From positions 124,001-188,000 of the forward strand of contig JAJPHG010000024.1 of the NCBI GenBank assembly GCA_021325375.1: DNA of 64,000 nucleotides. The letters are read 5' to 3'. This stretch comes from Alphaproteobacteria bacterium. Its GTDB lineage: Bacteria > Pseudomonadota > Alphaproteobacteria > Micropepsales > Micropepsaceae. The position numbers and the translations under genes are program-made. The notes beneath the pieces were generated by a model, which worked only from the letters and a program-made list of their open reading frames with translations, was not told the DNA's origin and did not search any database. Of this stretch, positions 1 to 8,991 are shown piece by piece. The first letter of the stretch is position 1, and the number at the start of each line of letters is the position of its first letter.

Positions 1-438
1 CATCCGACCATCGCCTCGTTCCTGATCGCGACGGGCAGGCGCTACGGCCTGAAAGGCGCGCGCGCACCGTTCGAGCCGGGCGCGGTGCTCGCCCGGATAG
101 AGCCCAATACGATGCGGACCGGCGCCTCGGCGCTCGTGCCTTTCGCACAAAGCCTCGGCCGCCGCCTGCGCCGCGCGGGGCTGCTCGTGCCCGACCGCGT
201 GTTCGGCCTGCATTGGTCCGGCGCGATGACGAAGGAGCGGTTGCAGGCCCTCGTCGACCATCTGCCCGAGGGCTTGAGCGAGATCTACATGCATCCCGCG
301 ACCGGTCCTTATCCCGGCTCTGCCGCGGGCTACCGCTACGCCGACGAGCTCGCGGCGCTGCAGACGGTGCGAATCCCCGGGGACATCCGCCGCGGCGGCT
401 TTGTGGATTTCTCCGATCCTGCTAAATTGCCGTCATGA
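1..438 (+). CDS. hpnK: HpnK, hopanoid-associated YdjC/ChbG-like deacetylase (5' end outside window)
   Basis: The frame is open from base 1, so only the C-terminal 145 residues are present. They match the end of the HpnK branch of the ChbG/YdjC carbohydrate deacetylases: the segments GLHWSGAMT and EIYMHPATGP are typical, with the His and the surrounding loop near the metal site. HpnK is thought to act on the sugar-derived head group of extended hopanoids, a role inferred from its gene neighbourhood in many bacteria. It lies directly upstream of other hpn genes on the same strand, and its TGA overlaps the ATG of the next small gene. The internal GTG at 85 is not the real start. Confidence 0.8.
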   Translation, partial: HPTIASFLIATGRRYGLKGARAPFEPGAVLARIEPNTMRTGASALVPFAQSLGRRLRRAGLLVPDRVFGLHWSGAMTKERLQALVDHLPEGLSEIYMHPATGPYPGSAAGYRYADELAALQTVRIPGDIRRGGFVDFSDPAKLPS

Positions 439-641
439 GCAATCTGCTCCTCCTCACCGTGCAGGAAGCCGCAATGTCGCGCCGACGCCGGCTCGGCGCG
501 ATGGCGCTTCAAGCCGTCGAGGGCAATCCCCTCACTTCGGAAGAGATCGCCATGTTCGAGATGTTCGAGCGCGAACGCTGGCCGCACGAACGCCGCCGCG
601 CGTGGATTCTCGGCAAAGCGGCTGCTCTCGCAGCAGAGTGA
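435..641 (+). CDS. Small conserved-looking hypothetical protein (68 aa)
   Basis: A 68-residue ORF whose ATG overlaps the hpnK stop (ATGA), which suggests translational coupling. It is charged and helical, with the stretch EGNPLTSEEIAMFEMFERE followed by an Arg-rich tail. That pattern loosely resembles short VbhA-like antitoxin or anti-Fic helices, but no partner toxin is visible, so I assign no function. A leaky-scanning start at the internal ATG (codon 14) is possible. Most likely a real but uncharacterised gene riding in the hopanoid operon. Confidence 0.55.
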   Translation: MSNLLLLTVQEAAMSRRRRLGAMALQAVEGNPLTSEEIAMFEMFERERWPHERRRAWILGKAAALAAE

Positions 642-715
642 GCGGCTGAGCTAGTGCATTTCCCGGTCACGTCGAATTCTGAGCTTGCGGCCCGTCGCTA
701 CGCTGTCGCTCGCGA

Positions 716-815
716 CCCCTTCGAGGCTCGGCCTGCGGCCTCGCACCTCAGAGTGACGCGCCTAATGCAGCAGTAGGGTCATCCTGAGGTGCGAGCGTAG
801 CGAGCCTCGAAGGAT
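716..815. repeat. R0: inverted-repeat element with CCTTCGAGG...CCTCGAAGG arms
   Basis: Within the 223-bp gap between the small ORF and hpnL, 718-751 and 784-813 form an imperfect inverted repeat. The outer arms are CCTTCGAGGCTCG and CGAGCCTCGAAGG; the inner arms are CGCACCTCAG and CTGAGGTGCG. This type of TCATCCTGAGGTGCGAG element is dispersed in many alphaproteobacterial genomes. It may fold in RNA. No gene is seen in the gap. Confidence 0.7.
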
Positions 816-864
816 GACGCTCCGCGCGCTTCAAGCTCAGCGGAATTTGCTCTAAGTTCAGCGC

Positions 865-1815
865 ATGAAGCTCGGCGTCATCCTGGCAGGGCTCGCGGGG
901 TTGGCGCTCGCGGTCTATTTCATCGTCCATGCGGGCCTCGGCTCGGTCGTCGCCGCCGTGACGTCGGTGGGATGGAGCGGGTTCGCGCTCCTGTGCCTCT
1001 ACCAGCTCGTCACGTTCGTGGTGCTGGGTTCGGCGTGGTTCGTGCTGATGCCCGAAGGCAGGTTCTGGTCGTTCGTCTGGGGACGCGTGGTGCGCGACGC
1101 GGCGGGCGAGGTGCTGCCCTTCTCGCAGCTCGGCGGCATCCTGATCGGGGTACGCGCGCTGATCCTGCGCGGCATCGCGGCGCCGCAGGCTTTCGCCTCG
1201 GCCATCGTCGACGTCACGACCGAGATGATGGCGCAGATCGTGTTCACCCTGATCGGCGTCGCCCTGTTCCTGGCGCATTCGACCCATGCGCTTCCGGCCG
1301 CGACGGTGAGCGGCATCGTCTTCGTGCTCGCCGGCGGCTTCGCCTTCGTCATGCTGCAGCGCAGGGGCATCGCGCTCGCGGGCACCCTGGCGGAGCGTTT
1401 CCTTCCCGCCGTCGCGCGCCAGACGCGCGCCTTCCATGCGGCGGTGAGCGCCATCTACGAGCATCCGGCGCGTCTTGCGGCATCGTCGGCGATCCATCTC
1501 ATAGGCTGGATCGCGAGCGGGATCGCGACCTGGATCTCGGTGCGGCTGATCGGCGGACATATCGACGTCGCCGGCGCGCTCGCGGTGGAAAGCATCCTGT
1601 GCGCGCTGCGCAGCGCCGCGGTCGTCGTGCCCGGCGCGCTCGGCGTGCAGGAGGCGGGCTATGCGATGCTGATGCCGCTGTTCGGGCTGACGCCGGATGT
1701 CGGCCTGGCCGTGTCGCTGCTCAAGCGCGCCCGCGAGATCGCCATCGGCGCGCCGGTGCTGCTGTTCTGGCAAGGGCTCGAGGGACGCCGCGCGTTCGCG
1801 GCGCCGGACGCATGA
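865..1815 (+). CDS. hpnL: HpnL, putative hopanoid-associated integral membrane protein
   Basis: 316 residues with about eight hydrophobic segments, starting MKLGVILAGLAGLALAVYF. It has the layout of the lysylphosphatidylglycerol synthase transmembrane (UPF0104-like) superfamily, to which HpnL belongs. The motif PGALGVQEAGYAML near residue 260 is the typical flippase-like signature. Its role is not established; a function in moving a hopanoid or lipid-linked precursor across the inner membrane is inferred. The TGA overlaps the ATG of hpnA by 4 nt, so the two are probably translated together. Confidence 0.85.
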   Translation: MKLGVILAGLAGLALAVYFIVHAGLGSVVAAVTSVGWSGFALLCLYQLVTFVVLGSAWFVLMPEGRFWSFVWGRVVRDAAGEVLPFSQLGGILIGVRALILRGIAAPQAFASAIVDVTTEMMAQIVFTLIGVALFLAHSTHALPAATVSGIVFVLAGGFAFVMLQRRGIALAGTLAERFLPAVARQTRAFHAAVSAIYEHPARLAASSAIHLIGWIASGIATWISVRLIGGHIDVAGALAVESILCALRSAAVVVPGALGVQEAGYAMLMPLFGLTPDVGLAVSLLKRAREIAIGAPVLLFWQGLEGRRAFAAPDA

Positions 1816-2804
1816 GCGACATCGTCCTCGTCACCGGCGCGTCGGGCTTCGTGGGCTCTTCCGTCGCCCGCGCCCTGATCGCGCGCGGGTTCCACGTGCG
1901 CGTGCTGATGCGGCCGACGAGCCCCAAGACCAATATCGCCGAGCTCGATGCCGAGCCGGTCCCCGGCGACATGCGCGACGAAGCCTCGATGCGCGCGGCG
2001 ATGAAGGGCGCACGCTACTTCTTCCACGTCGCGGCCGACTACCGGCTTTGGGCGCGCGACATGGAAGAGATCGTGCGCAACAACCGCGACGGCACGCGCA
2101 TCGTGATGGAGGCGGCGCTCGCGCAGGGCGTGGAGAAGGTCGTCTATACCAGCAGCGTGGCCACGCTGAAGCCCATCGCCGGTCAATCCGTCGACGAGAC
2201 CTCGCGCCACGACGAGAAGAGCGCCATCGGCGCCTACAAGCGCAGCAAGGTCGTGGCCGAGCAGGTCGTCGAGCGATTGATCGCGGCGCGGGGCCTGCCC
2301 GCGACCATCGTGAGCCCGTCGACGCCCATCGGCCCGCGCGACGTCAAGCCGACGCCGACCGGGCGCATCCTGGTCGAGGCGGCGAGCGGCAAGATGCCGG
2401 CCTATGTCGATACCGGCCTCAACCTCGTCCATGTCGATGACGTGGCGCAGGGCCACCTGCTCGCGCTCGACAAGGGCGCGGTCGGCGAGCGCTACATCCT
2501 GGGCGGCCAGGACGCGACCTTGGCGCAGATGCTGGCTGTGATCGCCAAGCTGTCGAACCGCAAGCCGCCGCGCGTGAGCCTTCCGCGCGGCCCGCTCTAT
2601 CCCCTCGCCTACGCCGCCGAGGCGTTCGCGCGGCTCTCCGGCAGTGAGCCCTTCCTCACCGTCGATGCGTTGCGCATGAGCGAGCATCACATGTTCTTCT
2701 CCTCCGCCAGGGCGCAGCGCGAGCTCGGCTTTCGCGCGCGGCCCTATGCCGAGGCCATCGCCGACGCGCTCGCCTGGTTCCGCGGCGCCGGATACATCCG
2801 ATGA
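1812..2804 (+). CDS. hpnA: HpnA, hopanoid-associated NAD-dependent sugar epimerase/dehydratase
   Basis: 330 residues of the extended short-chain dehydrogenase/reductase fold. The N-terminus has the Rossmann loop GASGFVG (residues 9-15); the catalytic YxxxK is seen in GAYKRSK, and Ser residues precede it in VYTSSVATL. HpnA homologues are tied to modification of the hopanoid side chain by gene context. The ATG at 1812 overlaps the hpnL stop, and the stop at 2802-2804 overlaps the hpnB ATG. The much longer open frame that starts upstream near 972 is antisense-like noise over hpnL and is not used. Confidence 0.88.
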   Translation: MSDIVLVTGASGFVGSSVARALIARGFHVRVLMRPTSPKTNIAELDAEPVPGDMRDEASMRAAMKGARYFFHVAADYRLWARDMEEIVRNNRDGTRIVMEAALAQGVEKVVYTSSVATLKPIAGQSVDETSRHDEKSAIGAYKRSKVVAEQVVERLIAARGLPATIVSPSTPIGPRDVKPTPTGRILVEAASGKMPAYVDTGLNLVHVDDVAQGHLLALDKGAVGERYILGGQDATLAQMLAVIAKLSNRKPPRVSLPRGPLYPLAYAAEAFARLSGSEPFLTVDALRMSEHHMFFSSARAQRELGFRARPYAEAIADALAWFRGAGYIR

Positions 2805-3913
2805 GCCTTGTCCTGGGATTCGTGCCGCTCGCGGCGTGGCTCTATCTCGTGCTCGGGCGCGGCTTCTTCTGGCTGGCGCGCGAGCGCGACGACAAGGACG
2901 CGCCGCCGCCCGCGCGCTGGCCCTCGGTCGCAGCCGTCGTGCCGGCGCGCGACGAGGCCGACGTGATCGCGCGCACCGTCGGCAGCCTGATGGCGCAGGA
3001 CTACGAAGGCGACTTTCGCGTGATCCTCGTCGACGACCAGAGCGGCGACGGCACAGGCGATGCGGCGCGCGCGCTCGGCTGCACCGTTATTTCCGGCGCG
3101 CAGCGTCCACCGGGCTGGACAGGAAAGCTTTGGGCTGTGAAGCAGGGCATCGCGGCCGCGGGCGCGCCGGATTATCTCTGGCTCACCGACGCCGACATCG
3201 CGCACACGCCCGACAACCTTGCGAAACTCGTCGCGCGCGCGCAGGCGGGCGGGCTGGTGCTCACCTCGCTGATGGCCAAGCTCCATTGCGAGAGCTTCGC
3301 CGAGAAGCTCCTGATCCCGGCCTTCGTCTTCTTCTTCGACATGCTGTTCCCGTTCGGCTGGGTGAACGGCAAGGGCCGCACCGCGGCGGCGGCGGGCGGA
3401 TGCATGCTGGTCCGGCGCGAGGCGCTGGAGCGCGCGGGCGGCATCGAGGCGATCCGCGGCGAGATCATCGACGATTGCGCGCTCGGCCGCGCGATGAAGC
3501 GCCAAGGGCGCATCTGGCTCGGCCTGACCGACCGCGCGGCGAGCGTGCGCCCCTATGAAGGCTTCGGCGAGATCCGCCGCATGGTGGCGCGCTCGGCCTA
3601 CGCGCAGCTTTCCTATTCCCCGCTGCTGCTCGCAGGCACCGTCGCCGGCATGCTGCTCGTCTATGCCGCCGCACCCTTCGTCGCCGCGCTCGCGCAGGGA
3701 TGGGCGCAAGGAGCCGGCTTCGCGGCATGGCTGCTGATGGCGCTGGCGTTCGGACCGATGCTGAGGTTCTACCGGCTTTCGCCCTTTTGGGGCTTGGCGC
3801 TTCCCGTGATCGGTGCTTTGTACGGCGCCTTCACGCTCGATTCCGCCATCCAGCACTGGCGCGGCCGCGGCGGGATGTGGAAGGGACGCGCCCAGGCGAT
3901 GGAAAAGGCATGA
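2801..3913 (+). CDS. hpnB: HpnB, hopene-associated glycosyltransferase
   Basis: 370 residues, family 2 glycosyltransferase. An N-terminal hydrophobic anchor (FVPLAAWLYLVLGRGFFWLA) is followed by the nucleotide-sugar domain with VPARDEADVI, VDDQSGDGT and the metal-binding TDADIAH. Three or four C-terminal hydrophobic segments place the enzyme in the inner membrane. It probably transfers a sugar onto a hopanoid or its precursor; the acceptor is inferred from the cluster. It overlaps hpnA and hpnC by 4 nt each. Confidence 0.87.
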   Translation: MSLVLGFVPLAAWLYLVLGRGFFWLARERDDKDAPPPARWPSVAAVVPARDEADVIARTVGSLMAQDYEGDFRVILVDDQSGDGTGDAARALGCTVISGAQRPPGWTGKLWAVKQGIAAAGAPDYLWLTDADIAHTPDNLAKLVARAQAGGLVLTSLMAKLHCESFAEKLLIPAFVFFFDMLFPFGWVNGKGRTAAAAGGCMLVRREALERAGGIEAIRGEIIDDCALGRAMKRQGRIWLGLTDRAASVRPYEGFGEIRRMVARSAYAQLSYSPLLLAGTVAGMLLVYAAAPFVAALAQGWAQGAGFAAWLLMALAFGPMLRFYRLSPFWGLALPVIGALYGAFTLDSAIQHWRGRGGMWKGRAQAMEKA

Positions 3914-4737
3914 CCGCCGCCGACTTAAGCTCCGGCAAGGGCCATACCGACGAGAATTTTCCCGTCGCGTCGTGGCTGATCAAGCCCGCCTATCGCGCGC
4001 CGATCCTGGCCTTCTACCGCTTCGCCCTCGCGGCCGACGACGTGGCCGATCATCCGACCGCGGCACCCGACGAGAAGCTGCGCCTGCTCGACGAGATGGA
4101 GCGCACGCTTCTGGGCGAGCTCGACAGCGCGCCGGAGGCTTTCGCGTTGCGCAAGGTGCTGAACGAGCGGAGCCTGAGCGCGCAGCACGCGATGCTGCTG
4201 CTGGAGGCCTTCCGCCGCGACGTGACGAAGCTGCGCTACGCGAACTGGGACGAGCTGATGGACTATTGCCGCTATTCGGCGATGCCGGTCGGCCGCTTCG
4301 TGCTCGACGTCCATCGCGAGGACCGCGCGACCTGGGCGTGGTCCGACGCGCTCTGCGCCGCGCTGCAGGTGATCAACCACCTGCAGGATAGCGGCAAGGA
4401 TTATCGCGAGCTGAACCGCGTCTACATCCCGCAGGACATTTTCGCCGACGTCGAGGCCCTGGGCGCCGAGAAGGCGACGCCGGCACTTCAAAGCGCGATC
4501 GCGACATTGGCACGGCGCACGCAGGACCTGCTCGTTGAAGCCAAGCCCTTCGCCAGGCACATCCGCGACAAGAGGCTCGCGCTCGAGGTCAGCGTGATCC
4601 AGACTTTCGCGGAAGACCTGGATCGCCGACTGCAACAGCGCGATCCGCTGTCCGAGCGCGTGCATCATCGCAAAAGCGAGCTGGTGCCGCTCGCCTTCTC
4701 GGCCTTCTTCAGCTTTCTGGGACGGCGGCGCTCATGA
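3910..4737 (+). CDS. hpnC: HpnC, squalene-synthase-like hydroxysqualene synthase
   Basis: 275 residues of the trans-isoprenyl diphosphate synthase (squalene/phytoene synthase) family. The first aspartate-rich region is seen in FALAADDVADHP and the second around HLQDSGKDYRELN. In the characterised three-enzyme route, HpnD makes presqualene diphosphate, HpnC converts it to hydroxysqualene and HpnE reduces this to squalene. ATG at 3910 overlaps the hpnB stop; its own stop overlaps hpnD. Confidence 0.9.
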   Translation: MTAADLSSGKGHTDENFPVASWLIKPAYRAPILAFYRFALAADDVADHPTAAPDEKLRLLDEMERTLLGELDSAPEAFALRKVLNERSLSAQHAMLLLEAFRRDVTKLRYANWDELMDYCRYSAMPVGRFVLDVHREDRATWAWSDALCAALQVINHLQDSGKDYRELNRVYIPQDIFADVEALGAEKATPALQSAIATLARRTQDLLVEAKPFARHIRDKRLALEVSVIQTFAEDLDRRLQQRDPLSERVHHRKSELVPLAFSAFFSFLGRRRS

Positions 4738-5570
4738 CCGCGCAGGAGATCCTGGCCGTCGAGGCGAAAGCGAAAGGCAGCTCGTTCTATGCGGCGATGC
4801 GGCTGATGCCGCGCGCCGAGCGCGAGGCGATGTTCGCGATCTATGCCTTCTGCCGCATGGTCGACGACATCGCCGACGACGGCGACGGCACGCGCGAGGA
4901 ACGCTACGCCGAGCTCACCTGCTGGCGCCGCGATCTCGACGCGCTCTACGGCGGCGGCCTGCCGATCAAGAGCGGCTTTTTGAAAGAGGCCGTCACGCGC
5001 TACGGCCTGCGCAAGCAAGACTTCCTCGCCGTCATCGACGGCATGGAGATGGACGTGCACGAGACCATCGTGGCGCCCGATCTCACCATCCTCGATCTCT
5101 ATTGCGACCGCGTGGCGAGCGCCGTCGGCCGCCTGTCGATCAAGGTCTTCGGCATGGACGAAGGCCCGGGCTTCGAGCTCGCCCATCATCTGGGCCGCGC
5201 GCTGCAGCTCACCAACATCCTGCGCGATCTGGATGAGGACGCGGGCATCGGCCGGCTCTATCTCGCGCGCGAGCACCTCGAGGCCGCCGGCATCGAACCG
5301 CGCGACGCCAAGAGCACCGTCGCCGATCCACGCATCGACAAGGCGGCGCGCGCGACGGCGGCTCTTGCGCATGAGCACTACGCGAAAGCCGACGCGGTGC
5401 TGCGCGCGCGGCCCAAGGGGCGGATCGCGACGCCCAGGCTGATGGGCGCGGTCTATGGCGAGATCCTGCGCGCGATGGAGGCGCAAGGCTGGGCGCCGCC
5501 GCGCAAGCGCGTGAGCCTGCCCAAGTCGCGGCTCGCGATGATCGTGCTCAAGCACGGGCTGTTCGGATGA
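4734..5570 (+). CDS. hpnD: HpnD, presqualene diphosphate synthase
   Basis: 278 residues, squalene/phytoene synthase family. The first Asp-rich motif is in FCRMVDDIADDGDG (about residue 44) and the second in LTNILRDLDEDAGIGR (about residue 165); LYLAREHLEAAGI is the usual C-terminal landmark. It condenses two farnesyl diphosphates to presqualene diphosphate, the entry step of the hopanoid pathway. It overlaps hpnC and hpnE by 4 nt. Confidence 0.92.
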   Translation: MTAQEILAVEAKAKGSSFYAAMRLMPRAEREAMFAIYAFCRMVDDIADDGDGTREERYAELTCWRRDLDALYGGGLPIKSGFLKEAVTRYGLRKQDFLAVIDGMEMDVHETIVAPDLTILDLYCDRVASAVGRLSIKVFGMDEGPGFELAHHLGRALQLTNILRDLDEDAGIGRLYLAREHLEAAGIEPRDAKSTVADPRIDKAARATAALAHEHYAKADAVLRARPKGRIATPRLMGAVYGEILRAMEAQGWAPPRKRVSLPKSRLAMIVLKHGLFG

Positions 5571-6799
5571 AGACGGTCCACGTCATCGGCGCGGGGCTTG
5601 CGGGCCTCTCCGCCGCGACCGCGCTTGGCCAGCGAGGCGTGCGCGTCGCGCTCCACGAGGCGGCACCGCAGGCGGGCGGGCGCTGCCGCTCCTATTTCGA
5701 TCCGACGCTCGGCCAGGTCATCGACAATGGCAATCATCTGGTGCTGTCGGGCAATCATGCGACGTTCGGCTATCTGCACCGCATCGGCGCCGAGCACGCG
5801 TTGGTGGGGCCCGACCGCGCACGCTTCGATTTCATCGACGTGCAGACCGGCGAGCGCTGGACCATCGCGCCGAACGAAGGCCCGCTTGCCTGGTGGATCT
5901 TCTCAGCCGTGCGCCGCGTGCCGCAGACGCGCGCGAGCGACTACGCGGGACTGCTCGGCCTGATCTGGCCGGGACGGACAAAACGCATCTGCGACGTGAC
6001 GCGATGCGACGGCGCGCTGTGGGAACGGCTGATGCGGCCCTTCCTGCTCGCAGCCCTGAACACCGAGCCCGAGCCCGCCTCGGCCGCGCTCGCCGCCGCG
6101 GTGATCCGCGAGACGCTCGCGAAAGGCGGCCGCGCCTATCGCCCGCGCATCGCCCATCCCACGCTTGCCGCCGCCTTCGTCGAGCCCGCGCTCGCGTTCC
6201 TTGGCCGACATGGCGCCACGGTCGAGCTCGGCCAGCGGCTCAGGCGCATCGTCTTCGACGGCGAACGCGCATGCGCGCTCGAATTCCCCGAACGCACGGT
6301 CGCGGTCGCGGACGGCGACGCGGTCATCCTCGCCGCGCCGCCCTGGGTGGCGCAGGAATTGCTGCCCGGTCTCGATGCGCCCGACGAGTTCCGCGCCATC
6401 GTCAACGCGCATTTCAAGATCGCGCCGCCCGCCGACGCGCCTGCGATCCTGGGCGTGATCGGCGGCACGGTGGAATGGATATTCTCCTTCCCCGACCGCA
6501 TCGCGATCACCATCAGCGGCGCCGACCGGCTTGTCGACATGGAGCGCGAGGCGCTCGCGGCGCTGCTCTGGCGCGACGTCGCGGCGGCGCTGAAGCTCCC
6601 GGCGGAACTCCCGCCCTGGCAGATCGTGAAGGAGAAGCGCGCGACTTTCGCAGCGACCCCCGAACAGGCCGCCAAACGCCCGCCGGCCCGCACGCGCTGG
6701 AAAAACCTGTTGCTCGCGGGCGACTGGACGGCGACGGGGTTGCCTGCAACCATCGAAGGCGCGATACGCTCCGGAGAGACAGCGGCAGGCCTCGCATGA
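5567..6799 (+). CDS. hpnE: HpnE, FAD-dependent hydroxysqualene dehydroxylase
   Basis: 410 residues of the flavin amine oxidase/phytoene desaturase fold. The dinucleotide-binding motif VIGAGLAGLSAA is at the N-terminus, and the C-terminal FAD motif lies around LLAGDWTATGLPATIEGAI. It reduces hydroxysqualene to squalene. It overlaps hpnD and shc by 4 nt, so hpnA-B-C-D-E-shc is one tightly coupled operon. Confidence 0.92.
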   Translation: MKTVHVIGAGLAGLSAATALGQRGVRVALHEAAPQAGGRCRSYFDPTLGQVIDNGNHLVLSGNHATFGYLHRIGAEHALVGPDRARFDFIDVQTGERWTIAPNEGPLAWWIFSAVRRVPQTRASDYAGLLGLIWPGRTKRICDVTRCDGALWERLMRPFLLAALNTEPEPASAALAAAVIRETLAKGGRAYRPRIAHPTLAAAFVEPALAFLGRHGATVELGQRLRRIVFDGERACALEFPERTVAVADGDAVILAAPPWVAQELLPGLDAPDEFRAIVNAHFKIAPPADAPAILGVIGGTVEWIFSFPDRIAITISGADRLVDMEREALAALLWRDVAAALKLPAELPPWQIVKEKRATFAATPEQAAKRPPARTRWKNLLLAGDWTATGLPATIEGAIRSGETAAGLA

Positions 6800-8715
6800 A
6801 CCAGATCGACAATGCGATAGCCCTCGAAGCCACGATCCGCGGCGCCACCAGGGCGCTGCTCGACCGCCAGCGCGCCGACGGGCACTGGGTATTCGAGCTC
6901 GAGGCGGATGCGACGATCCCGGCGGAATACGTCCTGCTCGTGCACTATCTGGCCGAGACGCCGAACCTGGAGCTCGAGCGCAAGATCGGCGTCTATCTGC
7001 GCCGCATCCAGGGGGGTCACGGCGGCTGGCCGCTATACCACGGCGGTGCGCTCGACATCAGCGCGACGGTGAAGGCGTATTTCGCGCTCAAGATGATCGG
7101 CGACGACATCGACGCGCCGCACATGGCGCGCGCGCGCGAAGAGATATTGAAGCGCGGCGGCGCGCTCAAGGCCAACGTCTTCACGCGCATCCTGCTCGCG
7201 CTCTATGGCGAGACGTCGTGGGCGAACGTGCCGACGGTGCCGGTGGAATTGATCCTTTTGCCGCGCTGGTTCCCGATCCATCTCTCCAAGATGTCGTACT
7301 GGGCACGCACGGTGATCGTGCCGCTGCTCGTGCTCGCCGCGAAGCAGCCGGTCGCGCGCAATCCGCGCGGCATCCATATCGGCGAGCTGTTCCCGCCCGG
7401 CGGCACGGCGGCGTCGAAGCGCGCGCCGCATCAAAGCGCGTTCTGGTCGGCATTCTTCGGCGCGCTGGACTGGGTGCTGAAGCGCGTCGCGTGGCCGAAA
7501 GGTTTGCGCGCGCGCGCCATCGCCGAATGCGTGCGCTGGACGACGCAGCGCCTGAACGGCGAGGACGGGCTCGGCGCGATCTATCCCGCGATGGCCAACA
7601 GCGTGATGATGTACGACGTGATGGGCTGCGCGCCCGACCATCCCGACCGCGCCACCGCGCGGCGCTCGGTCGAGAAGCTCCTGGTCGTCAAGGACGGCGA
7701 GGCCTATTGCCAGCCCTGCGTCTCGCCGATCTGGGACACGGCGCTGATGTGCCATGCGCTGATGGAAGCGAAGGACGAGGCCGCGCAGGCCGCCGTTGGG
7801 CGCGGGCTGGAATGGCTCAAGGGCCGCCAGGTGCTGAACGTGAAAGGCGACTGGGCCGAGGAGCGTCCCAACGTGCGCCCCGGCGGCTGGGCGTTCCAGT
7901 ACTGGAACGACTACTACCCCGATCTCGACGACACCGCCGTGGTGGCGATGGCGCTGCATCGATTCGACGGCGCGCGTTACGCCGAGGCGATCGGCCGCGG
8001 CCGCGAATGGGTCGAGGGGTTGCAGAGCCGGAACGGCGGCTGGGGCGCGTTCGACGCCGACAACGTCTACTACTATCTCAACAACATCCCCTTCGCCGAT
8101 CACGGCGCGCTGCTCGATCCGCCGACCGACGACGTGACGGGCCGCTGCATCGGATTGCTCATGCAGCTCGGCGCGGGCGCGGATGACCCGCATGTCAAAG
8201 CCGGCGTGGACTTCCTGCGCAATTCGCAACTCAAGGACGGAAGCTGGTTCGGACGCTGGGGCGTCAACTACATCTACGGCACGTGGTCGGCGCTGGCGGG
8301 GCTGAACGCCGCCGGCGTCGGCGCCGACGAGCCGATGATCCGCCGCGCCGCGGACTGGCTGGTCCAGATCCAGAACGAGGATGGCGGCTGGGGCGAAAGC
8401 TGCGACAGCTACAAGCTCGACTACAAGGGCTACGAACGCAGCACCTCCGCCGCGTCGCAGACCGCGTGGGCGGTGCTCGGATTGATGGCGGCGGGCGAAG
8501 TCGATCACCCCGCCACCGCGCGCGGCATCCGCTATCTGCAAGGCACACAGCAGGGCGGCGGGCTGTGGCCCGAGGACACCTATACCGGCGGCGGCTTCCC
8601 GCGCGTGTTTTACTTGCGCTATCACGGCTACGCGAAGTTCTTCCCGCTCTGGGCCGTGGCGCGCTACCGCAACCTGAAGAGCGGCAACTCGCGACAGGTC
8701 GCACACGGGCTATAG
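6796..8715 (+). CDS. shc: Squalene-hopene cyclase (HpnF)
   Basis: 639 residues, the normal length for bacterial squalene-hopene cyclases. The catalytic DxDD motif is seen as D376-L-D378-D379-T. Repeated QW motifs include QNEDGGWGESC and LQSRNGGWGAFD. The enzyme is a monotopic inner-membrane protein that cyclises squalene to hopene/diplopterol. ATG at 6796 overlaps the hpnE stop. Open sequence upstream in the same frame (from about 5893) lies over hpnE and is not part of the protein. Confidence 0.96.
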   Translation: MNQIDNAIALEATIRGATRALLDRQRADGHWVFELEADATIPAEYVLLVHYLAETPNLELERKIGVYLRRIQGGHGGWPLYHGGALDISATVKAYFALKMIGDDIDAPHMARAREEILKRGGALKANVFTRILLALYGETSWANVPTVPVELILLPRWFPIHLSKMSYWARTVIVPLLVLAAKQPVARNPRGIHIGELFPPGGTAASKRAPHQSAFWSAFFGALDWVLKRVAWPKGLRARAIAECVRWTTQRLNGEDGLGAIYPAMANSVMMYDVMGCAPDHPDRATARRSVEKLLVVKDGEAYCQPCVSPIWDTALMCHALMEAKDEAAQAAVGRGLEWLKGRQVLNVKGDWAEERPNVRPGGWAFQYWNDYYPDLDDTAVVAMALHRFDGARYAEAIGRGREWVEGLQSRNGGWGAFDADNVYYYLNNIPFADHGALLDPPTDDVTGRCIGLLMQLGAGADDPHVKAGVDFLRNSQLKDGSWFGRWGVNYIYGTWSALAGLNAAGVGADEPMIRRAADWLVQIQNEDGGWGESCDSYKLDYKGYERSTSAASQTAWAVLGLMAAGEVDHPATARGIRYLQGTQQGGGLWPEDTYTGGGFPRVFYLRYHGYAKFFPLWAVARYRNLKSGNSRQVAHGL

Positions 8716-8718
8716 ACG

Positions 8719-8991
8719 ATGCGTTTGCAAGCTGATTTCAACGGATTATTCGGTGATATCCTGTGCTTGTCGCATAGCGACACCTGCAAGGATGAAAATG
8801 GCGCCGAAATCGCTCTGCACTCGGGCATGCGCGTGACCGCATTCGAAGAAAATCACGAAGGCGATGAGCGCGACGATCTGATCGCCATCGGCACTGTCGA
8901 GCCGAGCCCCGATTGGTTGCGCTGTAACGGCTCGAAATGGTGCCTCAAGATCGACCCTGGCAGCCCGCGTTACCAATCGGATTTGAAATGA
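8719..8991 (+). CDS. Small hypothetical protein wedged between shc and hpnG (90 aa)
   Basis: A 90-residue acidic protein starting 3 nt after the shc stop and ending in a 4-nt ATGA overlap with hpnG. That spacing is typical of a genuine coupled gene rather than chance. It begins MRLQADFNGLFGDILCLSH and contains DENGAEIALHSGMRVTAFEE; it has no signal peptide or membrane segment. I recognise no function. Its base composition is slightly less GC-rich than its neighbours. Confidence 0.65.
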   Translation: MRLQADFNGLFGDILCLSHSDTCKDENGAEIALHSGMRVTAFEENHEGDERDDLIAIGTVEPSPDWLRCNGSKWCLKIDPGSPRYQSDLK

